Shown: positions 1 to 6,806 of the stretch, one piece after another
How positions within the stretch are numbered: position 1 is the first letter of the stretch
Layout of the letters: each line of letters opens with the position of its first letter
From: Clostridia bacterium
GTDB lineage: Bacteria; Bacillota; DULZ01
Length of the DNA: 8,018 bases
Direction of reading: 5' to 3'
Assembly: GCA_012520135.1 (NCBI GenBank)
Contig: JAAYOX010000337.1
Coordinates: 1-8,018, forward strand
The notes under the pieces: generated by a model
What the model was told of the DNA's origin: nothing
Seen by the model: only the letters and a program-made list of their open reading frames with translations
Databases searched by the model: none
Program-made: the position numbers and the translations under genes

Positions 1-334
1 AGGGGACCTGGTAGCGATTACAGAGTTTTGCCGTAGCCGGGTCGAAGTTGGGACCTACAATATACTCTGCTCCGGCAAGGATGGCAATCCTGGCTGTTTC
101 ACTGTCCAAAACAGTCCCGGCTCCAACTATTAATTCCTCCGGCGCAAAACGGCTTCTCAAGGCAGCAATTACATCAGCGGCACCCGGTACAGTAAAAGTA
201 ATTTCAATAGAAGGAATGCCCCCTTTCAAACAGGCGTTGGCTATGTTTTCCGCCATTTCACTGTTCTGGGCCCTCACCACAGCAACGACGCCCACTTCAA
301 TAATCCTCTGTAGTGTTTGCAGTTTTCTGATCAA
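1..334 (-). CDS. eda: KDPG aldolase (2-dehydro-3-deoxy-phosphogluconate aldolase), 5' part only
   Basis: Class I aldolase that cleaves 2-keto-3-deoxy-6-phosphogluconate to pyruvate and glyceraldehyde-3-phosphate in the cytoplasm, the last step of hexuronate and Entner-Doudoroff breakdown. Seen: 111 residues from a TTG start at 334, preceded by a strong AAAGGAGG (342-349, read on the minus strand) at 7-nt spacing. Family motifs appear in order: VGVVAVVRAQN (about residues 13-23), GGIPSIEITFTVPGA with the catalytic Glu at 44 (equivalent to E. coli Glu45), VGAGTVLDSETARIAILAGA, then IVGPNFDPATAKLCNRYQVP. The FTVP form, without the arginine found at the equivalent place in E. coli, is as I recall it from Thermotoga/Firmicutes members. 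The Schiff-base lysine (about residue 130) lies beyond the window edge, so integrity cannot be judged. The gene is divergent from uxuB and shares its intergenic region, which suggests common control. Some members also cleave KDPGal. Confidence 0.93.
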   Translation of the reverse strand, partial: MIRKLQTLQRIIEVGVVAVVRAQNSEMAENIANACLKGGIPSIEITFTVPGAADVIAALRSRFAPEELIVGAGTVLDSETARIAILAGAEYIVGPNFDPATAKLCNRYQVP

Positions 335-377
335 ATTATTGCCTCCTTTCTAAATCCACTTGATTAACACAAAGATT

Positions 378-391
378 TTGAGTAAGGACAA
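378..391 (-). promoter_or_regulatory. Weak candidate -35 region of an eda promoter
   Basis: On the minus strand, TTGTCC (391-386) is followed 17 nt later by GTTAAT (368-363), which is preceded by TG one base upstream (an extended -10). Each hexamer matches consensus at only 4 of 6 positions. It would place transcription start a little upstream of the eda ribosome binding site. It is reported because a divergent gene needs a promoter here and nothing better is visible; it is a guess by inspection. Confidence 0.25.
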
Positions 392-398
392 TTCTATA

Positions 399-427
399 TT
401 GCAACTTGCATACTAATATGGTAGCAT
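399..427 (+). promoter_or_regulatory. Candidate sigma-A promoter of the uxuB-TRAP-uxuA operon
   Basis: TTGCAA (399-404) and TAGCAT (422-427) are separated by 17 bp and match the -35 and -10 consensus at 4 of 6 positions each. The predicted start near 434 gives a leader of about 50 nt before the uxuB ATG. The spacer and -10 fall inside the palindrome at 404-433, as expected for a repressible promoter. A second AT-rich box, TATAAA at 454-459, lacks a good -35. I see no cre-like catabolite repression site in this interval. Confidence 0.4.
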
Positions 428-433
428 GTAAGT
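404..433. promoter_or_regulatory. Imperfect palindrome, candidate operator for the GntR/FCD regulator
   Basis: The left arm ACTTGCATACTA (404-415) and right arm TAGCATGTAAGT (422-433) are inverted repeats matching at 10 of 12 positions around a 6-bp centre, ATATGG. The site covers the candidate -10 of uxuB and lies in the divergent eda/uxuB region. A dyad of this size suits a dimeric winged-helix repressor. Assignment to the regulator at 6085-6762 is inference from proximity; the sequence is not a clear match to the E. coli UxuR/ExuR box as I recall it. Confidence 0.45.
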
Positions 434-471
434 AGGCAAATTAAAAGAGTGTATATAAATAAATCTTAATT

Positions 472-477
472 AAGGTG
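472..477 (+). promoter_or_regulatory. Ribosome binding site that decides the uxuB start
   Basis: AAGGTG (472-477, extending to AAGGTGAG through 479) sits 6 nt before ATG at 484. The in-frame GTG at 475 overlaps this element and has only AT-rich sequence with a weak AAG upstream, so ATG 484 is the better start. Confidence 0.6.
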
Positions 478-483
478 AGTACG

Positions 484-2082
484 ATGAAGCTTAACCTGCA
501 GACTTTGCAAAATCGCTTCCTTTGGCAGGAAAAAGGGTATCGGTTACCTGCTTTTGATGTAGAGGAAGTCAAAGCAGCCACTTTAGCTGAACCTACCTGG
601 CTTCATTTTGGTGCCGGCAATATTTTCCGTGCCTTTCCCGCAGTGTTGCAGCAGCGGTTGTTGGACCGGGGGTTAAGCAACAAAGGCATTATTGTTTGTG
701 AGTCTTATGATGAGGAAATTGTCAACCGGGCATATGCGCCTTACGATAACTTGAGCTTGGTGGTCACTTTGCAGGCTGGCGGAAATATTCAAAAAGAAGT
801 AGTGGCCAGTATTGTAGAGGCCATTCCGGCCCGGGGAAACTATGGATTTTTGGAGGCGGTTTTTACATCTCCCTCTCTGCAGATGGTTAGTTTCACCATT
901 ACAGAAAAAGGCTATTCATTGATGGACTCCCAGAACAACTATTTTCCCCGTGTAATGCAAGAATTCGAAAGCATGAAGGAAAGACCCGTAAGCTTGATGG
1001 GTTTGGTAGCCTATTTGTGTTATCAGCGCTATTTGGCCGGTCAATTGCCCCTGGCCTTAGTCAGTATGGATAATTGCTCCCGTAACGGCACTGTGTTGGC
1101 CAACGCGGTCAAGACTTTTGCTGAGCAGTGGCAGAAACGAGGTTTAATCGATCCAGGTTTTGTGGATTATCTTGATAACCCTAATCTGGTATCATTTCCG
1201 TGGAGTATGATTGACAAGATAACTCCTCGCCCTTCAGAGCAAGTCAAAAGTATCCTGGAAACGGAAGGTTATGAAAGTGCTGAAATTGTCAGTACTGCCA
1301 AAAACACTTTTGTTTCCTCTTTTGTCAACGGAGAAGACACTCAATACCTGGTCATCGAAGATGCTTTCCCCAATGGGCGACCGCCTCTGGAAGAAGCGGG
1401 AGTGATCTTTACGGACCGGGAAACGGTGGACAAGGTCGAAAAAATGAAAGTGGGAACATGCTTAAACCCGTTGCATACAGTATTAGCTGTCTATGGCTGT
1501 CTGTTGGGATATACCTCTATTGCGGAGGAAATGAAAGATCAGCATTTAAGCAGGTTCATAGAAAGGCTGGCTTATCAGGAAGGACTGCCGGTGGTAGTTG
1601 ATCCGGGAATTATCAAGCCGGAAGATTTTTTAAGGGAGGTTATTGACAAACGATTGCCAAACCCCTTTTTGCCTGATTCACCTCAAAGGATTGCTTGCGA
1701 CACGTCCCAAAAAATACCTATTCGCTTTGGGGAAACCCTGAAGGCTTATCTAGCCTCAGGCAGGGATATTTCAGAGTTAACTTATATACCTCTATTTATT
1801 GCCGGTTGGCTTAGATACCTGTTGGCAGTGGATGATGAGGGTAACCGGTTTACCCCTAGCCCGGATCCTATGTTGGAAGTGCTTCAAAGCAGTTTGAAAG
1901 GGGTATCTTTAGGCTATGAAGGCCCCTTGACAGAGCATATCAAACCAATCCTCTCTAATACCAAGATCTTTGGAATTGATTTATGTGAATATGGTATGGC
2001 TGCCAAAGTGGAAACCATGTTCCGGGAATTGCTGGCTAGCAAGGGGGCCGTAAGGAGAACCCTTGATAAATATATAAACTAA
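484..2082 (+). CDS. uxuB: D-fructuronate reductase (mannonate oxidoreductase), mannitol dehydrogenase family
   Basis: NAD-dependent cytoplasmic enzyme that interconverts D-fructuronate and D-mannonate. With the ATG at 484 the protein has 532 residues, close to the roughly 530-540 of Gram-positive and Thermotoga members. The N-terminal Rossmann domain shows HFGAGNIFRAF (dinucleotide loop, about residues 41-51). The mid region has FPWSMIDKITPRP (about 238-250). The C-terminal polyol dehydrogenase domain carries the catalytic region KVGTCLNPLH, with Lys322, Asn328 and His331 as the likely active-site set by analogy to mannitol 2-dehydrogenase (Lys/Asn/His). The spacing from Lys to Asn is one residue longer than in the mannitol enzymes. 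First gene of the operon, 32 bp before dctP. The alternative, tagaturonate reductase (uxaB) or mannitol dehydrogenase, is less likely because uxuA is in the same operon. The in-frame GTG at 475 would add three residues. Confidence 0.86.
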   Translation: MKLNLQTLQNRFLWQEKGYRLPAFDVEEVKAATLAEPTWLHFGAGNIFRAFPAVLQQRLLDRGLSNKGIIVCESYDEEIVNRAYAPYDNLSLVVTLQAGGNIQKEVVASIVEAIPARGNYGFLEAVFTSPSLQMVSFTITEKGYSLMDSQNNYFPRVMQEFESMKERPVSLMGLVAYLCYQRYLAGQLPLALVSMDNCSRNGTVLANAVKTFAEQWQKRGLIDPGFVDYLDNPNLVSFPWSMIDKITPRPSEQVKSILETEGYESAEIVSTAKNTFVSSFVNGEDTQYLVIEDAFPNGRPPLEEAGVIFTDRETVDKVEKMKVGTCLNPLHTVLAVYGCLLGYTSIAEEMKDQHLSRFIERLAYQEGLPVVVDPGIIKPEDFLREVIDKRLPNPFLPDSPQRIACDTSQKIPIRFGETLKAYLASGRDISELTYIPLFIAGWLRYLLAVDDEGNRFTPSPDPMLEVLQSSLKGVSLGYEGPLTEHIKPILSNTKIFGIDLCEYGMAAKVETMFRELLASKGAVRRTLDKYIN

Positions 2083-2114
2083 TAAAGTTATGCAAACAAG
2101 AGGAGGGTTATTCA

Positions 2115-3146
2115 ATGAAAAAGGTCTTGTCGCTGTTGGTAGTGCTCATGATGGTGATGGCAGTGTTGGCCGGATGTTCCGGTGGTGGCTCTTCTGCACC
2201 TGAAGGCAGTGAAGGAACCGGTACAGCAGATGAAGGAAAAGTCTATGAATTGAAAATGTCAACACAGTTGGCTGATACCCACCCCATGGTAGAAGGTTTT
2301 AGGCAACTGGCAGCCAGATTGAGTGAACGGACAGATGGCAAGCTGGTTATGGAAGTGTTCCCCAGTGCCCAGCTTGGTTCCGATGAAGACGTCATTGAAC
2401 AAGCAATTCAGGGAGTTAACGTAGCAGTGCTGACTGACGGGGGCAGGATGGCCAACTATGTTGAGGAAATCGGGATCATCGGTGCTCCTTACTTTGCTGA
2501 CAGTTACGATGAAGTGTTGAAAGTAACCCAAACTGATATTTTCAAGGAATGGGAGCAAGAACTGGCCCAAGACCATAATATCCGGGTGCTTTCTTTTAAC
2601 TGGTACGACGGGGCAAGGCATTTCCTGACCAATAAGCCGGTTACCAAACCGGAGGACTTGAACGGTGTAAGAATTAGAACACCGGGTGCACCTGTATGGT
2701 CTGAATCCATCAAAGCCATGGGAGCAACTCCTGTCTCCATGCCTTGGACGGAAGTTTATACTGCAGTGCAACAAAAAGCCATTGACGGTGCCGAAGGTCA
2801 GCATACAGCTTCTTATACGGCTCATCTTTACGAAGTAATTAAGTATATTGATAAAACAGCGCATTTCCACCTGATCAACGGTATTATTGTCGGGGAGAAA
2901 TGGTTCCAAACTCTGCCGGAAGAGTACCAGCAGATTCTGTTGGAAGAAACGAAAGCGGTAGCTGCAGAGAACGCCAGGTATATCCAGCAAGTAGAAGCCG
3001 ATTTTGAAGAGAAAATGGTGGAAGCAGGCATGGAAGTAGTGGAAGTCGATTTGGAAGCATTTAAAGCAGCTGCTGAAAAAGCCTATGATGTATTAGGTCT
3101 TACTGAGCTTAGGGATCAGATTTACGCAGAAATCGGCAAAAAGTAA
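2115..3146 (+). CDS. dctP: TRAP transporter solute-binding lipoprotein (DctP family)
   Basis: Extracytoplasmic receptor of a tripartite ATP-independent transporter; it captures an organic or sugar acid and delivers it to the QM membrane subunits. Seen: 343 residues with a lipoprotein signal peptide (positive MKK, hydrophobic stretch, lipobox LAGC with Cys21 as lipid site) and a Ser/Gly/Glu-rich linker to about residue 42. The body follows the DctP pattern: FPSAQLGSDEDVIEQ (82-96), then GVRIRTPGAPVWSESIKAMGA (184-204) holding the conserved Arg188 that salt-bridges the ligand carboxylate, then PWTEVYTAVQQKAIDGAEGQ (210-229). AGGAGGG at 2101-2107 fixes the ATG. Membrane-anchored by lipid, as expected of a monoderm. 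The ligand cannot be read from sequence; a hexuronate or aldonate is inferred from the flanking uxuB and uxuA. Length is normal and no defect is seen. Confidence 0.95.
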   Translation: MKKVLSLLVVLMMVMAVLAGCSGGGSSAPEGSEGTGTADEGKVYELKMSTQLADTHPMVEGFRQLAARLSERTDGKLVMEVFPSAQLGSDEDVIEQAIQGVNVAVLTDGGRMANYVEEIGIIGAPYFADSYDEVLKVTQTDIFKEWEQELAQDHNIRVLSFNWYDGARHFLTNKPVTKPEDLNGVRIRTPGAPVWSESIKAMGATPVSMPWTEVYTAVQQKAIDGAEGQHTASYTAHLYEVIKYIDKTAHFHLINGIIVGEKWFQTLPEEYQQILLEETKAVAAENARYIQQVEADFEEKMVEAGMEVVEVDLEAFKAAAEKAYDVLGLTELRDQIYAEIGKK

Positions 3147-3159
3147 AAGTAGGTAGGCG

Positions 3160-3648
3160 GTGAAAACCGGCATGAAAGCACTATATGATGCTTTTTGCAG
3201 ACTGGAAGAAACAGTGGTGCAAGTGTTTTTGGTTGTGATTACTTTTTTGGTCTTTGCTTCAGCTATTTTTCGTACCATAGGGATGCCGTTGAACTGGGCC
3301 ACGGATTTATCGCTACTGCTGGTAGCTTGGACAGTATTTCTGGGAGCCGATATGGCTCTCAGAAATATTGATTTGGTGCGGGTGGATTTTATTATAAAGC
3401 GTTTTTCGCCAATGGGACGTAAGGTTATTTATTTGCTCTGGTATGTTATTATGTTGGTCTTTCTACTTGCCCTTGTTCGGTACGGAGTGCCCTTGGCTAT
3501 GGAAAGTTCGCGAAGGTTGTTTCAAACATTGGGAATTAGCTATTCCTGGGCCACCATTAGCGTTCCCATTGGTTCCATGTGCATGATGATCACCATAATG
3601 CTGAAAATGGCGAAGCTGGTAAAAACGCCCGGCCCTGAGGAGAATTGA
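3160..3648 (+). CDS. dctQ: TRAP transporter small membrane subunit (DctQ family)
   Basis: The small integral-membrane subunit that pairs with DctM. Seen: 162 residues with four hydrophobic helices, about residues 20-40, 49-66, 87-108 and 129-148. The sequence RNIDLVRVDFIIKRF after the second helix fits the conserved DctQ loop (usual form N-I-x-V-D). There are two possible starts. GTG at 3160 has a weak AGTAGG before it. ATG at 3172 (158 residues) is preceded by AGGCGGTG at 3155-3162, a near-consensus site with a 9-nt gap. I keep the longer frame, but the ATG is a real alternative. The gene lies 13 bp after dctP and 4 bp before dctM, so it is translated as part of the transporter operon. Confidence 0.92.
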   Translation: MKTGMKALYDAFCRLEETVVQVFLVVITFLVFASAIFRTIGMPLNWATDLSLLLVAWTVFLGADMALRNIDLVRVDFIIKRFSPMGRKVIYLLWYVIMLVFLLALVRYGVPLAMESSRRLFQTLGISYSWATISVPIGSMCMMITIMLKMAKLVKTPGPEEN

Positions 3649-3652
3649 GCCT

Positions 3653-4933
3653 ATGATAACCGTTTTAATCGTATTTTTGTTTTTGCTGATGTTTGGGATG
3701 CCGGTGGCCTTTGCCATCGGAGTCTCGGGGGTTGTTTATTTTCTTATGACCCCGGAAATCCCTTTCTCTATTGTGGTACAAAGAGTGGTGGCTTCTACCC
3801 AATCTTTTACATTGCTGGCCATTCCTCTCTTTGTTTTTGCGGGAAACCTAATGAACTATACCGGTATCACCAAAAGATTAGTCAAACTTGCCGACGTTCT
3901 TACCGGACATATGTATGGCAATTTGGCTCAGGTAAGCTGTGTCCTTAGTACCCTTATGGGTGGAGTATCAGGTTCCGCCAACGCCGATGCGGCTATGGAG
4001 TGCCGGATTTTAGGACCTGACATGATTAAGAAAGGTTATGCCAGGGGTTACGGGGGAGCTATTAACGGCTTGTCTTCCTTGATCGTATCAACTATTCCTC
4101 CCAGTATGGGTTTGATTATTTACGGTTCCGTGGGTGAGGTATCTATCGGCCGTCTCTTTGCCGGTGGTTTCATCCCGGGTATCCTGACGGCCATTGCCTT
4201 GATGCTGGTTGTATCTTGGACCTCCAGAAAAAGGGGCTACCTGCCGGCCAGGAATAAGCCGGCTACTTTAAAGGAAGTTGTTGTGGCTGCCCGGGAGAGT
4301 ATCTGGGCATTGATCTTTCCTATCTTATTAATCGTAGGTATTAGGTTTGGGGTATTTACCCCTTCTGAAGCCGGTGCTTTTGCCTGTGTTTATGCCATGT
4401 TTGTGGGTGCTGTTATTCACCGGGAGATGACCTGGGCCAATTTTAAAGAAGCGGTACGAAACAGTGTCATGGACGTGGGTGCGATCATGATTATTGTAGC
4501 CTTCTCGGGTATTATTGGCTACGGAATTGTTTTTGACAGGGTACCTCAACATTTGGCTGAGTTCTTGATCGGTGTTACTTCTAATCCTATTCTCCTACTG
4601 TTTCTGATTGTAGTCTTTTTAATCGTTGCCGGTATGTTTGTAGAAACAACAGTTGTTGCCTTATTGCTCACACCTATCCTGTTACCGGTGGTGACCAAGG
4701 TTGGTGTGGATCCCGTTCATTTTGGTTTGATTATGATGCCCATGGTTAATTTGGGGATTATGACGCCACCCTTGGGCATTGCTTTATACACGGTGTCTTC
4801 CATTATGGAGTGTCCGCCGGAGGAAGTGGTTAAGGAGGCACTGCCCTTTTATGCTGCTGTTATTGCGGTAATAGCCATTATTATTTTCTTCCCGGATTTA
4901 GTCCTTTGGCTGCCTAATCTCATTTTCGACTAG
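3653..4933 (+). CDS. dctM: TRAP transporter large membrane subunit (DctM family)
   Basis: The transport channel subunit, which couples uptake to an ion gradient (Na+ in studied systems). Seen: 426 residues, the usual length, almost entirely hydrophobic with roughly a dozen membrane segments. Family signatures: MFGMPVAFAIG near the N terminus, IPLFVFAGNLMNYTGI (57-72), SGSANADA (106-113), TIPPS (147-151), FTPSEAGAFA (235-244), then TPILLPV (340-346) and NLGIMTPPLG (366-375). The paired S-G-S-A and T-P-P-L-G regions correspond to the two inverted-repeat helical hairpins that form the substrate and ion sites in solved TRAP structures. The start ATG has TGAGGAGA upstream, inside the end of dctQ. 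Because all three subunits are present and intact, the transporter should be functional. Confidence 0.97.
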   Translation: MITVLIVFLFLLMFGMPVAFAIGVSGVVYFLMTPEIPFSIVVQRVVASTQSFTLLAIPLFVFAGNLMNYTGITKRLVKLADVLTGHMYGNLAQVSCVLSTLMGGVSGSANADAAMECRILGPDMIKKGYARGYGGAINGLSSLIVSTIPPSMGLIIYGSVGEVSIGRLFAGGFIPGILTAIALMLVVSWTSRKRGYLPARNKPATLKEVVVAARESIWALIFPILLIVGIRFGVFTPSEAGAFACVYAMFVGAVIHREMTWANFKEAVRNSVMDVGAIMIIVAFSGIIGYGIVFDRVPQHLAEFLIGVTSNPILLLFLIVVFLIVAGMFVETTVVALLLTPILLPVVTKVGVDPVHFGLIMMPMVNLGIMTPPLGIALYTVSSIMECPPEEVVKEALPFYAAVIAVIAIIIFFPDLVLWLPNLIFD

Positions 4934-4948
4934 TGGAGCGTGATGTGA

Positions 4949-6025
4949 TTGAAAATAGTTTTTCGCTGGTTTGGAGCAGGATTTGATAAAATAACTTTGG
5001 AGCACATCAGGCAGATTCCGGGAATTTCCGGGGTAGTTACCAGTTTGATGGATATCCCCGTAGGTGAAGTGTGGCCTTTGGAGCGACTAAAGGCTTTGCA
5101 GAAACAAGTGGAGGATGCCGGACTGGCCCTGGAGGTAATTGAAAGCGTCAATATTCATGAAGATATTAAACTGGGAGTTCCCACCAGGGATCGATATATT
5201 GAAGCCTATATCCAAACAATGAAACACCTGTCTCAGATTGGTGTCAAGGTGATCTGCTACAACTTTATGCCGGTTTTGGATTGGGTGAGAAGTGAATTGG
5301 CCAGGCCCTTACCGGATGGCTCAAATACCATGGCTTATAATCATGATTACGTGATGAAAATTGATCCCCAAATGTTGTCTAAGGCTGTAGGTGAACAGTC
5401 CAACGGTTATGAACTGCCCGGCTGGGAGCCTGACAGGTTAAAAGAAATGGCTGCTACAATCGCCAAATATCAAACTGTTACCGAGGAACAGTACTGGCAG
5501 AACATCAAGTACTTTCTCGATGCAGTGATTCCCTGGGCGGAAAAGTACGATGTTAAACTGGCTATTCACCCTGACGATCCTCCCTGGCCTATTTTTGGGT
5601 TGCCCAGAGTGATCAACAGCCGGGATAATATTCGCCGGTTCCTGGAGCTTAACAACAGTCCTTATAACGGTATTACTCTTTGTACAGGTTCTTTGGGGTC
5701 TGACAGGGCTAATGATCTCCCGTCTCTCATCCGGGAATTTGCCGGTGAAGGAAGAGTTCACTTTGCCCATGTCCGCAATCTGAAGTTTGAATCAGACAAG
5801 GATTTTTTTGAATCTGCCCATTTGTCTTCTTGTGGATCATTTGACATGTTTGCGATTGTTAAAGCATTTTACGATGCTAAATTCTGTGGGTATATCAGGA
5901 CGGATCACGGGCGGATGATTTGGGGAGAAACCGGTAGACCCGGTTACGGTCTTTACGATCGGGCTTTGGGTATTACCTATATCCTGGGACTATGGGAAGC
6001 CATAGATAAAATAGAATCATATTGA
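4949..6025 (+). CDS. uxuA: D-mannonate dehydratase
   Basis: Divalent-metal-dependent dehydratase, D-mannonate to 2-keto-3-deoxygluconate plus water, cytoplasmic; it acts directly on the UxuB product. Seen: 358 residues, normal for the shorter Firmicutes-type enzyme, with a xylose-isomerase-like TIM barrel. Diagnostic stretches: FRWFGAG (5-11), IPGISGVV (23-30), VGEVWP (38-43), LAIHPDDPPWPIFGLPR (204-220), GITLCTGSLGS (241-251), RVHFAHVRN (269-277) and GYIRTDHGR (314-322). His207, Cys245, a His at 271 or 274 and Asp319 form the likely metal site by analogy with the His/Cys/His/Asp set of the streptococcal enzyme. The start is TTG at 4949, with GGAG (4935-4938) at a rather long 10-nt gap; MKIVFRW matches family N termini, and no better in-frame start is near. 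It lies 15 bp after dctM. Confidence 0.95.
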   Translation: MKIVFRWFGAGFDKITLEHIRQIPGISGVVTSLMDIPVGEVWPLERLKALQKQVEDAGLALEVIESVNIHEDIKLGVPTRDRYIEAYIQTMKHLSQIGVKVICYNFMPVLDWVRSELARPLPDGSNTMAYNHDYVMKIDPQMLSKAVGEQSNGYELPGWEPDRLKEMAATIAKYQTVTEEQYWQNIKYFLDAVIPWAEKYDVKLAIHPDDPPWPIFGLPRVINSRDNIRRFLELNNSPYNGITLCTGSLGSDRANDLPSLIREFAGEGRVHFAHVRNLKFESDKDFFESAHLSSCGSFDMFAIVKAFYDAKFCGYIRTDHGRMIWGETGRPGYGLYDRALGITYILGLWEAIDKIESY

Positions 6026-6053
6026 CTTTTACTCACCGGGCGGGTTATATAAA
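6022..6053 (+). promoter_or_regulatory. Candidate internal promoter for the regulator gene
   Basis: TTGACT (6022-6027, 5 of 6 to the -35 consensus) overlaps the uxuA stop codon. An AT box, TATATAAA (6046-6053), follows 18 bp later when read as TATATA, or 20 bp later when read as TATAAA, so the spacing is at or beyond the usual upper limit. It would let the regulator be made at a basal level apart from the operon. No palindrome like that at 404-433 is visible here. Confidence 0.35.
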
Positions 6054-6084
6054 TGTAGACAAACAGTGAAAGTGGGTTATCAGT

Positions 6085-6762
6085 GTGTTGGAAGTGTTGG
6101 AAAAGGCAAGACAGGAGACTGCCAGGGAGTATGTGATCAGGGTACTGCTTTACAATGTAGAAAACCTTAATCTGAAACCGGGCCAGTTAGTCAGTGAAAA
6201 TGAAATAGCACAGAGTCTTGGGGTTAGTCGCACCCCGGTGAGGGAAGCATTTATTGAGCTTTCCCGTACCGGTGTAGTAGAAATCTTTCCCCAAAAAGGA
6301 ACAGGCATTTCTCTCATTGACATTAAGATTGTTGAAGAAACCAGATTTGTCCGCTGCACCATCGAAAAAGCGGTTGTACAGTTAGCCTGTGACAAGTGGG
6401 CCGAGGCAGACATGATCGCCCTGGAAGAAAATCTACAGCTTCAGCATGCTTGTGTTAGCCGAAAAGATTATAAGCGTTTAATGTCTTTGGATAACGAATT
6501 TCATCGCTTGCTGTTTAAAGCATGCGATATGGAAATGACTTACCGTCTCATTGCCTCTGTGATGGTTCATTTTAACCGGGTACGCCTTTTAAATCTGGCG
6601 GAGATGGATATGCAGAGGACGGTTAATGATCATTATGATATCCTGCAGTCCGTAAAAAGACGTGATAAGGAAGGAGCTACAGGGGCGGTGGAAAGGCATC
6701 TTTCCAGGGTGCTCTTTGATAAAAACTATTTAATGGAACTCCATCCGGAATACTTTAAATAA
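6085..6762 (+). CDS. GntR-family transcriptional regulator, FadR subfamily with FCD domain (UxuR/KdgR-like role)
   Basis: Dimeric DNA-binding regulator, probably repressing this operon until a pathway sugar acid binds. Seen: 225 residues. The N-terminal winged helix-turn-helix (about 10-78) has LVSENEIAQSLGVSRTPVREA, shown here in part as SENEIAQSLGVSRTPVREA (37-55), and the wing EIFPQKGTG. The C-terminal all-helical FCD domain carries a probable metal/ligand set Asp136, His140 (DNEFH), His183 (NDHYD) and His205 (ERHLS), which matches the Asp plus three His pattern of metal-binding FCD proteins, so the sensor pocket looks intact. The start is GTG at 6085, with AGTGGG (6071-6076) 8 nt upstream. 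It lies 59 bp after uxuA and may be cotranscribed or use the internal promoter. The effector (fructuronate, mannonate or KDG) cannot be read from sequence. Confidence 0.93.
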   Translation: MLEVLEKARQETAREYVIRVLLYNVENLNLKPGQLVSENEIAQSLGVSRTPVREAFIELSRTGVVEIFPQKGTGISLIDIKIVEETRFVRCTIEKAVVQLACDKWAEADMIALEENLQLQHACVSRKDYKRLMSLDNEFHRLLFKACDMEMTYRLIASVMVHFNRVRLLNLAEMDMQRTVNDHYDILQSVKRRDKEGATGAVERHLSRVLFDKNYLMELHPEYFK

Positions 6763-6765
6763 CAC

Positions 6766-6806
6766 TTAAGGGTAATCTCTTAATTATGGGGATTACCCTT
6801 AATTTC
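6766..6806. terminator. Shared hairpin between convergent genes, probable bidirectional terminator
   Basis: TTAAGGGTAATC (6766-6777) and GATTACCCTTAA (6791-6802) pair perfectly over 12 bp around a 13-nt loop. On the plus strand it starts 4 nt after the regulator stop and is followed by a short TTTCT; on the minus strand it is followed by GTGTTATTT. Both U-tracts are weak. The right arm includes the stop codon (6799-6801) of the minus-strand HAD gene. Confidence 0.65.

Noticed and set aside
48..353. Plus-strand open frame of 101 codons
   Set aside because: It lies antisense to eda, whose protein has clear KDPG aldolase motifs; the plus-strand translation resembles no family I know.
454..459. 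TATAAA as an alternative -10 for uxuB
   Set aside because: No acceptable -35 hexamer lies 16-18 bp upstream (AGTAGG-like sequence), so the TTGCAA/TAGCAT pair was preferred.
335..483. Riboswitch or small RNA in the eda/uxuB intergenic region
   Set aside because: The region is short and AT-rich, and apart from the operator-like palindrome I see no conserved riboswitch core or terminator/antiterminator pair.
2259..2990. Long minus-strand open frame (243 codons) inside dctP, with two shorter ones nearby
   Set aside because: dctP is convincing in its own frame with a signal peptide and family motifs; the antisense products are Cys/His/Phe-rich shadow sequences without domains.
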